From Pseudorhodoplanes sinuspersici (GTDB taxonomy: Bacteria > Pseudomonadota > Alphaproteobacteria > Rhizobiales > Xanthobacteraceae): DNA of 37,972 nucleotides. This document shows, in pieces, positions 9,044 through 17,003 of the stretch (position 1 is the first letter of the stretch; the number at the start of each line of letters is the position of its first letter). Location: positions 1 to 37,972 of the forward strand of contig CAMBBO010000004.1 in the NCBI GenBank assembly GCA_945862935.1, read 5' to 3'. The notes under the pieces are model-generated. The model saw nothing but the letters and a program-made list of their open reading frames with translations, searched no databases and had not been told where the DNA came from. Both the position numbers and the translations under genes were made by a program.

Positions 9044-10783
9044 TTACTTCCGCGCAGGGCTAACAGACGCCAGCATCGCCCAAGGCAATACGCCTTCGGG
9101 CACTTTGTGCCGCAGGCGATCGAGTATCACCATTACGATACCGACCACGAGCGTCGCGCTCACGCCGATTGCGGCCGCCTCGCCACCCAACCCCGCGTCT
9201 TCCAGACTGAACAACGCGACTCCCAATGTCTCCGTGCCTGCGGTCCACAGCAACGCGGATACCGTTAGTTCATTGAAGGCCAGAAGAAACACCAGCAGCG
9301 CGCCCGCCGACGCCGCAGGCAAAAGGTTTGGCACGATGACATGGCGCAAGCGCTGCCACGCATTCGCGCCGTCGAGCGCCGACGCTTCCTCCTGATCGCG
9401 AGCGAGCACCGCCATCGCGGCGAGCGGCGGTTTCAGAGCGAGCGGCAGGAAGCGCGCGAGATAGGCGAAGAAAATAATGAACGGCGTCGCGTAGATGCTC
9501 ACGCCGATCAACGGCAACGGCCTAAGGAAAAGAAGAATGCAGGCAATCGCGAGCACCACGCCCGGCAACGCGTAAGGAATTTCGATCAAAGCTTCGAGCG
9601 CGCGGCGGAATTTGCCCGCCTTCCGATCCAGCGCATACGCGACTGCAATCGAAAGAAACGCGAGGATCAGCGCCGAGCCGCCCGCGAAGAAGAATGAGTT
9701 GCGGAACGCGCGAACGGTCACGCTCTGGCGGAACAGTACCTCAGCGAATTTATCGAACGTGACAGTTGCGAACGAAAGCGTGACACCGAAGGCTGGAACG
9801 AGCGCGGTCGCGACAAGCGAAGCGAACGGAAGAATCACGGTCAGGGACAGGAACAGCCACAATGCGCCTTCCACCAGCGGCCGCGCCGCGCCCAATCTCC
9901 AGAACGGCACCATCGGCGCTTCAGCCTCGCGGCGCGCATCGCGGCCACTCAACGCCGTGATCGCGAGCACGCCCGCGCCGGCAATCACGGCAACAGACAT
10001 TGAGAGCGCCGCAGCATCAGCGATGCCGGTCGGGCCGAAACTCACAAGCTGGCGATAGATGAGCGTCGGCAGCGTGATGTAATTCGCGGGCAATCCGAGC
10101 AATGCGGGAATCCCGAAATTTCCGACGCCCGCGACAAACACAAGAAGGCCCGCCATCACCATGTGCGGGCGCAGAAGCGGCAATATCACGCGTCGCAATG
10201 TCGTCAGTGGCGAAGCGCCGTCGAGTTGGGCCGCTTCAATGACGCTGGCTGGAATCGCGCGCAGCCCCGTCGCGAGCGTAATCGCCGCAAGCGGCGCGTG
10301 GTGGAATGAGAGAATGAGCATCACGCCGAAACGTCCGAGCAAAGGATTGGGCGTGCCGGGCGGCGGTGCCAGCCCAATCGCGTTGAGGATCGGCGAGGCA
10401 GGTCCGGCCAACGTCTTGTAGGCAAGTGCTGCGACCTGCGGCGCGACCAGAAGCGACATCACATAAAGGAACGCGAGCGAGCGCTTGCCGCGCATGTCCG
10501 TGATCGCGAGTGCTATGGCAAATCCGCCACCAAGCAAAAGCGCGCCGAAACTCGAAACAACACCGCTCTCAAACGTATGCCATGCCGCGAGCAGCGCGAC
10601 GCGGCTGGTCGCTGCGGCGAAGGTCGCTGACGGATTGAAATTTCCTCCGGGCGCGAAGGCCGCCCAAAGCAATCGCCCGAACGGCAATGCTGCGAATAAA
10701 ACAGCGCAAACGAGAAGAAGGGCGACAAAGCCGTCGCCCTCCCGCCGGATCCAGTCCGATGCGCCCGGACGCACAGCCGTCAC
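9044..10783 (-). CDS. Ferric iron-type ABC transporter permease, two fused permease domains
   Basis: This 579-residue inner-membrane protein has two permease domains in one chain, the arrangement of FbpB/SfuB-type iron permeases. Each half carries a cytoplasmic EAA loop, which contacts the ATPase: EAAQLDGASPLTTLRR (first half) and EEASALDGANAWQRLRH (second half). About twelve hydrophobic segments are visible. The GTG start at 10783 overlaps the TGA of the binding-protein gene by four bases (GTGA), so the two are translationally coupled. No ATP-binding subunit is encoded next to it in this window. Iron is the best guess for the substrate from family resemblance; thiamine or other substrates of the same permease class are not excluded. 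Confidence 0.9.
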   Translation of the reverse strand: MTAVRPGASDWIRREGDGFVALLLVCAVLFAALPFGRLLWAAFAPGGNFNPSATFAAATSRVALLAAWHTFESGVVSSFGALLLGGGFAIALAITDMRGKRSLAFLYVMSLLVAPQVAALAYKTLAGPASPILNAIGLAPPPGTPNPLLGRFGVMLILSFHHAPLAAITLATGLRAIPASVIEAAQLDGASPLTTLRRVILPLLRPHMVMAGLLVFVAGVGNFGIPALLGLPANYITLPTLIYRQLVSFGPTGIADAAALSMSVAVIAGAGVLAITALSGRDARREAEAPMVPFWRLGAARPLVEGALWLFLSLTVILPFASLVATALVPAFGVTLSFATVTFDKFAEVLFRQSVTVRAFRNSFFFAGGSALILAFLSIAVAYALDRKAGKFRRALEALIEIPYALPGVVLAIACILLFLRPLPLIGVSIYATPFIIFFAYLARFLPLALKPPLAAMAVLARDQEEASALDGANAWQRLRHVIVPNLLPAASAGALLVFLLAFNELTVSALLWTAGTETLGVALFSLEDAGLGGEAAAIGVSATLVVGIVMVILDRLRHKVPEGVLPWAMLASVSPARK

Positions 10784-11760
10784 GGGCCGAAGATGTCGGA
10801 GAATTTCTGGGTGTTGGCTTTTGCGTCAGCCAGCGCCTTGGCCGGTTCGAACGGCATCAACTTGATGTCCTTGCGATCAGGGAAGCCCGCCGGCAGTGCG
10901 ACTTGCGGATGCGCCGGAACGTAACCTTGCTTCAGCGCCAATTCCTGACCGTCTTTCGACAGCACGAACGAAACGAACGCGCGCGCGGCATCTGGATTCT
11001 TTGTCGACTTCAGGATCGCAACCGGCTCGCCGATGGCGGACACACCTTCCTTCGGAAATACGAAAGCCACCGGCGCGCCCTTGGCCTTTTCACGGATCGC
11101 CATGAAATCGACCACCATGCCGTACAGCTTCTCACCACCGGCGACCTGTTTGAGAACGTCGCCATTGCCGGATGTCGCGACCGCGCCATTGGCTTTCAGT
11201 TTTTCGTAATAGCCCCAGCCCTCGCCGAGATTCGATGTCAGCGTCGCGGCGTGAATGAGCGCGGCGCCCGACGCGAGCGGCGACGGCATAACGATCTGGC
11301 CCTTGACCTCAGGCTTCAGCAGATCGGTCCACGATTGCGGCTGCGTCGGCGCCTTGGTGTTGTAGATGATGCCCGTGGTGATGAGCTTGGTCGCAAACCA
11401 GGTCTTGTCCTTGTCGTGCATGCCCGGCGCATAGGCCGACACATCGGCCTCGGGGAATGGCAGCAGGCGACCCTCCTTCTTTAAGTCCTCCATCGTCACT
11501 GCATCGGCAATGAGAAGAAGATCGGCCTGTGCCGCGCCCGCTTCCATTTCGGCGCGGAGTTTTGCGACAATGCGCGGGGTGCCATCGCGCACGAAGGTGA
11601 CATCAACTTTCGGATATTTCGCCTTGAAGGCGTCGATAGTCTGCTGCGCGTCCTGGTTCGGCTGGCTCGTATAGAGAACGAGCTTGCCTTCCTGAGCGCG
11701 CAAGGCGGCGGGGGCCGCGGCGAACGCCGCGATCAGAAACAGGCGAATGATGATGTTCAT
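10780..11760 (-). CDS. Ferric iron-type ABC transporter substrate-binding protein
   Basis: This is the periplasmic binding protein of the transporter, similar to the FutA/AfuA/FbpA class. A signal peptide (IIIRLFLIAAFAAAPAALRA) precedes the mature start QEGKLVLYTSQPNQDAQ. The family block ATKLITTGIIYNTKAP and the C-terminal DAARAFVSFVLSKDGQELAL are visible. The length is 326 residues from ATG 11760. An ATG 13 codons upstream (11799) is also possible. Neither start has a clear Shine-Dalgarno sequence; the bases just before 11760 are ACCTCCTTC, the opposite of a ribosome site. Its stop overlaps the permease start. Ligand residues cannot be assigned from sequence alone. Confidence 0.88.
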   Translation of the reverse strand: MNIIIRLFLIAAFAAAPAALRAQEGKLVLYTSQPNQDAQQTIDAFKAKYPKVDVTFVRDGTPRIVAKLRAEMEAGAAQADLLLIADAVTMEDLKKEGRLLPFPEADVSAYAPGMHDKDKTWFATKLITTGIIYNTKAPTQPQSWTDLLKPEVKGQIVMPSPLASGAALIHAATLTSNLGEGWGYYEKLKANGAVATSGNGDVLKQVAGGEKLYGMVVDFMAIREKAKGAPVAFVFPKEGVSAIGEPVAILKSTKNPDAARAFVSFVLSKDGQELALKQGYVPAHPQVALPAGFPDRKDIKLMPFEPAKALADAKANTQKFSDIFGP

Positions 11761-11968
11761 GAAGGAGGTCCGCGTTACCAGTTGATTGGCCCGCGACATC
11801 GCATGTATTTCAAGACAACTCGACGACGTCCGGCGGCACCGTCAGATTTGACGTAACTACGCGAGAGCATGGAACCAGTTCCCGCACCCGTCAACAGCGC
11901 CGATGTGCGCGCGCGGGTTCCAGGAACGCCGAGTTGCAATGCAGCGCGAAACGACCCAGATAGGTCGG

Positions 11969-13531
11969 ATGGCCGACAAAACCAAACCTGTTCCAAAACT
12001 CGAAATCCGGCACACGACGACGGCCGACATCGAAGGAATTCGCTCGCTGATGCGGAGAGCCTATCCCTCCTTCGGGCCCGAGGGAGTTTATTCCGACGCT
12101 CAATTGCGCGGACAGCTCAATCAGTTTCCCCAAGGACAACTCGTCGCCATCTACGAAGGGAAAGTCATCGGGTTTTGCGCGACCTTTCTCGTTTCCGAAA
12201 CGCTGGCGCTCAGTCCGCACGATTGGGCGACGATCACTGGCCGCGGATATGCGTCGCGGCACGACCCGAATGGCGACTGGCTGTACGGGATGGACGTCTG
12301 CGTCGATCCGGAATTTCGCGGACAGCGCATCGGGCAGCGCCTTTACAACGAGCGAAAGCGTCTGTGCCAGCATTTGCGGCTGAAGGGCGTCGTGTTCGCC
12401 GGACGAATGCCGAACCTCGCGCGGCGTTGGGCCAGTGCCGGTTCGGCCGAGCGTTATCTGCAACTCGTAATCGAAGGCAAGCAGCGCGATCCGGTCATCG
12501 GTTTCCAGATCCGCAACGGCTTTGAGGCGATCGGAGTCATGCCCGATTATCTTCCGGCCGACAAAGAGTCGCGCGGATATGCGACGCACATGATCTGGCG
12601 AAATCCGGAGGTGCCCGTCGAAAAGGCCGGAGCCCCTCAGCGATTGATGCGGCGGCCGCAAACCGTGCGCGTCGGCGCCATTCAGTATCAGTTGCGCGCG
12701 GTTTCCTCGTTTGAGGAATTCGCGCAGCAGGTCGAATATTTCGTCGACGTCGTCGCCGATTACAAAGCCGACTTCGCGGTTTTCCCGGAACTGTTCACGC
12801 TGCAATTATTGTCCATCGAGAACAAGCAGGTGCCCGCGGCAGAAGCGATCGCGGCGCTTACCGGCTATACCGAGCGTTTCAAGGAAATGATGAGCCGCCT
12901 TGCGGTGAGCTACAACGTCAACATCATTGGCGGCTCGCATCCGACACGCGAACCTGACGGCGAAGTTCACAACATATCGTATGTATTTCTGCGCGACGGA
13001 GTCGTGCACGAGCAGCACAAGATTCATCCGACGCCGAACGAGCGCTATTGGTGGAACATCAAGGGCGGCGACACCGCGCGCGTCATCAACACCGATTGCG
13101 GACCGATTGGCGTCTTGATTTGCTACGATTGCGAATTTCCCGAACTCGTTCGCCATCTCGTCGATCAAGGTGCGGCCATCCTGTTCATTCCGTTCTGCAC
13201 GGACGAGCGGCAAAGCTACATGCGCGTGCGTTATTGCGCACAGGCGCGCGCGGTCGAAAACCAATGCTTCGCCGTGCTGGCGGGTAATGTCGGGAACCTG
13301 CCGCGCGTCGAGAACATGGACATCCAGTATTCGCAAAGCTGCGTGCTGACGCCGTGCGATTTTCCATTCGCGCGCGACGGGATCGCGGCGGATACCGCCC
13401 CCAATGTCGAGATGGTGGCGATCGCGGACTTGCAGATCGACAGTCTGCGCGGTGCGCGCCAGGGCGGCACGGTGCAGAACCTGAAGGATCGGCGGTTCGA
13501 TCTCTATTCGGTGACGTGGCGCGGCAAGTAA
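11969..13531 (+). CDS. Fusion of GNAT acetyltransferase and nitrilase-superfamily hydrolase
   Basis: This is a two-domain cytoplasmic protein of 520 residues. Residues about 10-200 form a GNAT N-acetyltransferase domain, with the acetyl-CoA-binding segment DVCVDPEFRGQRIGQRLYNE. Residues about 230-515 form a carbon-nitrogen hydrolase (nitrilase-superfamily) domain with the expected Glu-Lys-Cys triad: Glu274 in FAVFPELF, Lys351 in HEQHKIHPTPNE and Cys385 in LICYDCEFPE. Substrates are unknown; an amide hydrolase coupled to an acyl-transfer step is an inference from the fusion. The chosen start is ATG 11969 (MADKTKPVP) with AGG nearby. ATG 11939 and ATG 11903 lie in frame upstream. It is divergent from the iron-transport operon and ends just before the tRNA-Gly region. 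Confidence 0.9.
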   Translation: MADKTKPVPKLEIRHTTTADIEGIRSLMRRAYPSFGPEGVYSDAQLRGQLNQFPQGQLVAIYEGKVIGFCATFLVSETLALSPHDWATITGRGYASRHDPNGDWLYGMDVCVDPEFRGQRIGQRLYNERKRLCQHLRLKGVVFAGRMPNLARRWASAGSAERYLQLVIEGKQRDPVIGFQIRNGFEAIGVMPDYLPADKESRGYATHMIWRNPEVPVEKAGAPQRLMRRPQTVRVGAIQYQLRAVSSFEEFAQQVEYFVDVVADYKADFAVFPELFTLQLLSIENKQVPAAEAIAALTGYTERFKEMMSRLAVSYNVNIIGGSHPTREPDGEVHNISYVFLRDGVVHEQHKIHPTPNERYWWNIKGGDTARVINTDCGPIGVLICYDCEFPELVRHLVDQGAAILFIPFCTDERQSYMRVRYCAQARAVENQCFAVLAGNVGNLPRVENMDIQYSQSCVLTPCDFPFARDGIAADTAPNVEMVAIADLQIDSLRGARQGGTVQNLKDRRFDLYSVTWRGK

Positions 13532-13550
13532 GCGTCGCAGACGCGCTACA

Positions 13551-13570
13551 CCGGCGCATTCACGCGCCGG
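13551..13570. terminator. Short GC hairpin after the GNAT-nitrilase gene
   Basis: CCGGCGC pairs with GCGCCGG across a six-base loop, 19 bases after the stop codon. There is no real T-tract, so termination is only a possibility; it could serve either strand. Confidence 0.35.
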
Positions 13571-13581
13571 CCAATTTCCCG

Positions 13582-13598
13582 AAATCTCATTGAGATTT
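13582..13598. repeat. Palindrome touching the tRNA-Gly 3' end
   Basis: AAATCTCA and TGAGATTT form an inverted repeat around one base, ending one base from the encoded CCA of the tRNA. It may be the tRNA transcript's trailer hairpin on the minus strand. No integrase or duplicated tRNA end is present, so I do not call it an attachment site. Confidence 0.4.
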
Positions 13599-13673
<75 letters not shown>

Positions 13674-13815
13674 ATCCTTTGGGGATCAGACAGCCACAGG
13701 CCGCCTGAGCGCCTTCCTATGCCAAAAGGCCTCTCGCTTTGCAACTGCGCTTGACCCCGGCCCGGAACTCCAGCTTTTTGCCGTTAACCCGCCCTCCTCT
13801 GCAGCCTTTTTCCCG

Positions 13816-14328
13816 ATGTCCGCCACGCCTGAAGACCTTTTTGCCTATCTGGATAGCCTCGGCATCGTGCATCGCACGGTCGAGCACCCCGCCTTGTTCA
13901 CCGTCGAGCAGTCGCAGGCATTGCGGGGGCAAATTCCGGGCGGGCACACCAAGAACCTGTTTCTCAAGGACAAGAAGGACGCGCTCTTTCTCGTCGTCGC
14001 GCTGGAAGACGCTGTTATCGACCTGAAGGGCCTGCACCGCATACTTGGCGCGTCGGGCCGATTGTCATTCGGATCGGCCGACCTGATGCGTGAACTTGTC
14101 GGGGTCGAGCCGGGCTCGGTGACGCCCTTTGGCGTCATCAATGACAAAGCTGGCCGGATCACTGTTGTTCTCGACGCGCCGATGATGGCGCACGAGACGC
14201 TCAACTATCATCCGCTCATCAATACCCGCACCACCGCCATCGGGCGCGACGATCTCGTCAAATTCCTCGATGCTACCGGCCATGCGCCGCGCATCGTTGC
14301 GGTTTCAGGCGATTTGGCCGGGGCCTGA
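13816..14328 (+). CDS. Prolyl-tRNA editing domain protein (YbaK/PrdX family)
   Basis: This free-standing editing-domain protein is expected to hydrolyse mischarged tRNA, most likely Ala-tRNA(Pro), in the cytoplasm. The 170 residues cover a complete single domain. Family features include the segment GGHTKNLFLKDKKD with the conserved lysine, FGSADLMRELVGVEPGSVTP and the C-terminal NYHPLINTRTTAI. It matches the PrdX branch better than the shorter Cys-tRNA(Pro) deacylase YbaK. The start ATG has no obvious Shine-Dalgarno sequence. It sits first in a run of plus-strand housekeeping genes, 82 bases before the chaperedoxin gene. Confidence 0.88.
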   Translation: MSATPEDLFAYLDSLGIVHRTVEHPALFTVEQSQALRGQIPGGHTKNLFLKDKKDALFLVVALEDAVIDLKGLHRILGASGRLSFGSADLMRELVGVEPGSVTPFGVINDKAGRITVVLDAPMMAHETLNYHPLINTRTTAIGRDDLVKFLDATGHAPRIVAVSGDLAGA

Positions 14329-14410
14329 ACCCGGATTGCATTCGCCGCGCATATCGCCATTTAATAAGCCAAGATCAAACGCATCGCATACCGGATGCCA
14401 AAGGGACCTT

Positions 14411-15319
14411 ATGACGTTGCTCGACAATACCGGAGCTGCCGCGCCCGCTGACACCCTCGTGTCCGACACGACGACGCAGACATTCGTGAAGGACGTCGTC
14501 GAGGAATCCAAGACTCGCCCGGTGCTGGTCGATTTCTGGGCGCCGTGGTGCGGGCCGTGCAAGCAACTCACGCCCGTTCTGGAAAAGGTGGTGAAGGCAG
14601 CCAAGGGCAAAGTGAAGCTCGTCAAGATGAACATCGACGAGCATCCCGCCATTCCGGGCCAGCTTGGCATCCAGTCGATTCCCGCGATCATCGCGTTCGT
14701 CAACGGCCAGCCAATCGACGGCTTCATGGGCGCGCTGCCCGAAAGCCAGATCGTCGAGTTCCTTGAACGCGTCACGAAGGATCGTATCGGCGGCGAAGAG
14801 AAAGATCAGCTCAAGGCGGCGGATTATGCGCTCGCGGCGGGCGATGCGACGGGCGCCGCTGAACTCTATGCAACGATCCTCGAGCAAGACGCGACCAACA
14901 TTCCGGCAATTGCGGGCCTTGCGCGCTGTTTCGTCGAAACCGGCGCACTCGATCAGGCGAAGCAAACGCTTGCGATGGTCCCTGAGGCCAAGCGCAATGA
15001 CGCCGCCGTTGCGGCGACCCGTGCTGCTCTCGAACTTGCCGAACAAGCGCAATCAGTCGGGCCGCTGGGTGATCTTGAAGCCAAGGTCACGGCAAATCCG
15101 GCGGATCATCAGGCGCGCTTCGACTACGCCGTCGCGCTCAATGCCGCGGGCCAACGCGCCGAAGCGACCGATCATCTCATGCAGATCGTCAAGCGCGACC
15201 GTAAATGGAACGATGACGGCGCGCGCAAGCAACTCGTGCAATTTTTCGAAGCGTGGGGCGCGACCGACGAAGCAACGGTGGAAGGCCGGCGCAAATTGTC
15301 GTCGGTTCTGTTTTCGTAA
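14411..15319 (+). CDS. cnoX: Thioredoxin-TPR chaperedoxin, CnoX-like
   Basis: The 302-residue protein has an N-terminal thioredoxin domain (about residues 20-125) with an intact WCGPCK site, Cys47 and Cys50, followed by tetratricopeptide-like helical repeats to the C-terminus. This matches the CnoX/YbbN family, which holds unfolded proteins under oxidative stress and hands them to GroEL; alphaproteobacterial members keep the CGPC cysteines, whereas E. coli YbbN does not. The start at 14411 is fixed by AAGGGA just upstream; the frame is open further back but without a ribosome site. The next gene follows after 41 bases on the same strand. Confidence 0.9.
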   Translation: MTLLDNTGAAAPADTLVSDTTTQTFVKDVVEESKTRPVLVDFWAPWCGPCKQLTPVLEKVVKAAKGKVKLVKMNIDEHPAIPGQLGIQSIPAIIAFVNGQPIDGFMGALPESQIVEFLERVTKDRIGGEEKDQLKAADYALAAGDATGAAELYATILEQDATNIPAIAGLARCFVETGALDQAKQTLAMVPEAKRNDAAVAATRAALELAEQAQSVGPLGDLEAKVTANPADHQARFDYAVALNAAGQRAEATDHLMQIVKRDRKWNDDGARKQLVQFFEAWGATDEATVEGRRKLSSVLFS

Positions 15320-15360
15320 ATCGTTCGACGTCACGGTCGGGCCAGGCCGGAGCGAACTCG

Positions 15361-16038
15361 ATGCCGATAAATGCGGTGTATCACGGACCGGGCGATCTGC
15401 CCGAAACCATCCCGGTCTTTCCGTTGCCGGGCGCGCTGCTGTTGCCGCGCGGACAGATGCCGCTCAACATTTTCGAACCGCGCTATCTTGCGATGATCGA
15501 CGACGCGCTTGTGTCGCGCCATCGTCTCATCGGCATGATCCAGCCGGACACTGCGCATCCGGGCGCTGACGAAGAGAAACCAAACCTCTACAGAATTGGT
15601 TGCGCCGGGCGCATCACCCAGCTCGCCGAGAGCGGTGACGGGCGTTATCTCATTCAGCTCATCGGCGTGTCGCGCTTTCGCGTCGAGGAGGAAACCCCGT
15701 CGCGAACTCAATATCGCCAATGCCGCGTCACCTATGCCCCGTTCGCGGACGACTTCATCGCACGCAAGGGCGAGGATGACGTCGATCGTGAGGCAGTGCT
15801 GCGCGCACTCACGAACTTCCTCACTGCGAACGATCTCAAGGCAGATTGGGACGGCATCGAAGACGCCCCGAACGAGGCGCTGGTCAACGCACTCGCGATG
15901 ATGTCGCCATACAGTTCCGCCGAAAAGCAGGCTTTGCTCGAAGCGCCCGATTTGAAGACGCGCGCGGAAATCCTTGTCGCAATGACCGAAATCGAGCTCG
16001 CCAAAGGCAACACACCGGGCGAAACACCCCTGCAGTAA
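15361..16038 (+). CDS. Lon N-terminal-domain-like protein (LON substrate-binding domain)
   Basis: The 225-residue protein consists of one LonN/PUA-like substrate-binding domain without the Lon ATPase or protease parts. Typical segments are PVFPLPGALLLPRGQMPLNI, FEPRYLAMIDDAL and RITQLAESGDGRYLIQLIG. The role of such stand-alone domains is not settled; protein-binding is inferred from Lon. ATG 15361 has GGAG about eight bases upstream. It lies between the chaperedoxin gene (41-base gap) and the Trm112-like gene (55-base gap), so the three may be one transcript. Confidence 0.9.
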   Translation: MPINAVYHGPGDLPETIPVFPLPGALLLPRGQMPLNIFEPRYLAMIDDALVSRHRLIGMIQPDTAHPGADEEKPNLYRIGCAGRITQLAESGDGRYLIQLIGVSRFRVEEETPSRTQYRQCRVTYAPFADDFIARKGEDDVDREAVLRALTNFLTANDLKADWDGIEDAPNEALVNALAMMSPYSSAEKQALLEAPDLKTRAEILVAMTEIELAKGNTPGETPLQ

Positions 16039-16093
16039 GACGCCGGCTCACCTGCGGTGACAAGCTCATAAATTCTCTATAAAGAGGCGGCCC

Positions 16094-16282
16094 ATGAGCG
16101 AGACCTCCGGGCGCAGCCTCGATCCGAAACTGCTGGAAATCCTGGTCTGTCCGATGACCAAGGGTCCGCTGGAATATGACGCCGAGCGCCAGGAACTGAT
16201 CTCGCGGGGCGCCAAGCTCGCCTATCCGATCCGCGACGGCATTCCAATCATGTTGCCGGAAGAGGCGCGCCGGCTCGGCTAA
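16094..16282 (+). CDS. Trm112/UPF0434 family small protein
   Basis: This 62-residue protein aligns over its full length with the YcaR/UPF0434 family: [20 protein letters not shown], then [20 protein letters not shown] and MLPEEARRL. In yeast and archaea the related Trm112 activates methyltransferases; the bacterial function is unclear. The CxxC seen in E. coli YcaR is here CPMT and the later cysteine (ELIC) is Ser, so only one cysteine remains and zinc binding is unlikely. AGAGG lies before the ATG. It is followed 34 bases later by the glutathione transferase gene. Confidence 0.92.
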   Translation: MSETSGRSLDPKLLEILVCPMTKGPLEYDAERQELISRGAKLAYPIRDGIPIMLPEEARRLG

Positions 16283-16316
16283 ATCCGCAAATAGTTGAAG
16301 TGTCAGGGGACCATCC

Positions 16317-16943
16317 ATGTTGAAGGTGTGGGGACGCAGCACGTCGTCGAACGTGCAGAAAGTCATGTGGGCGGTCGGCGAATTGTCGCTCGATCACGAG
16401 CGCTTCGATGTCGGCGGCTCGTACGGCAAGAACAAAGAGCCGGCCTATCTCGCAATGAATCCGAACGGCCTCGTTCCGACATTGCAGGACGGCGATTTCA
16501 CGTTGTGGGAATCGAACGCAATCGTTCGCTATCTCGGCCGTAATTACGGCAAGCCGGATCAGCTTGAACCGGCCGATCCGAAAATTCGCGCCAAGGCGAA
16601 CCAATGGATGGACTGGCAGATCTCCGTGCTTGGACCTGCAATCGGTCCGGCCTTCTGGGGATTGATCCGCACGCCGGAAGAAAAGCGCGATCTTGCGGCT
16701 ATCGCTGCGGCACAGGCCAAGACGGTCGAAGCGATGAAGATGCTCGACGCGCAACTCGGCCGCACGAAATTCGTCGCGGGCGCGAAATTTTCCTACGGCG
16801 ACATTCCGGTCGGCATCATGGCCTACCGCTATTGGCAGCTTGTGCCGGAACGGCCGGAGCTTTCAAATCTCGCGCGCTGGTACAAGGAATTGCAGACGCG
16901 CAAGGCGTTCAACGATCACGTCGAAGCGGTGCCGCTGACGTAA
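16317..16943 (+). CDS. Glutathione S-transferase family protein
   Basis: The 208-residue protein has the two-domain GST architecture. The N-terminal thioredoxin-like domain has WGRSTSSNVQKVMWAV, where a serine near residue 9-12 is the likely thiol-activating residue, the cis-proline segment NGLVPTLQDGDF, and the SNAIVRYL glutathione-contact motif. The C-terminal helical domain contains FSYGDIPVGIMAYRY, the family's N-capping motif. The substrate is unknown. It ends the plus-strand group. A strong palindrome lies between it and the opposing hydroxylase gene. Confidence 0.92.
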   Translation: MLKVWGRSTSSNVQKVMWAVGELSLDHERFDVGGSYGKNKEPAYLAMNPNGLVPTLQDGDFTLWESNAIVRYLGRNYGKPDQLEPADPKIRAKANQWMDWQISVLGPAIGPAFWGLIRTPEEKRDLAAIAAAQAKTVEAMKMLDAQLGRTKFVAGAKFSYGDIPVGIMAYRYWQLVPERPELSNLARWYKELQTRKAFNDHVEAVPLT

Positions 16944-16972
16944 ACTTGCGCAACGGATTTCTATCGAGAACT

Positions 16973-16996
16973 CATGGCCGGGAAATCCCGGCCATG
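16973..16996. terminator. Perfect hairpin between convergent genes, probable bidirectional terminator
   Basis: CATGGCCGGG and CCCGGCCATG pair perfectly with a four-base loop. The plus-strand side is followed by GTTTTAA after a few bases. It lies 30 bases after the GST stop and seven bases from the hydroxylase stop, fitting termination of both. Confidence 0.6.
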
Positions 16997-17003
16997 ATGC
17001 GTT

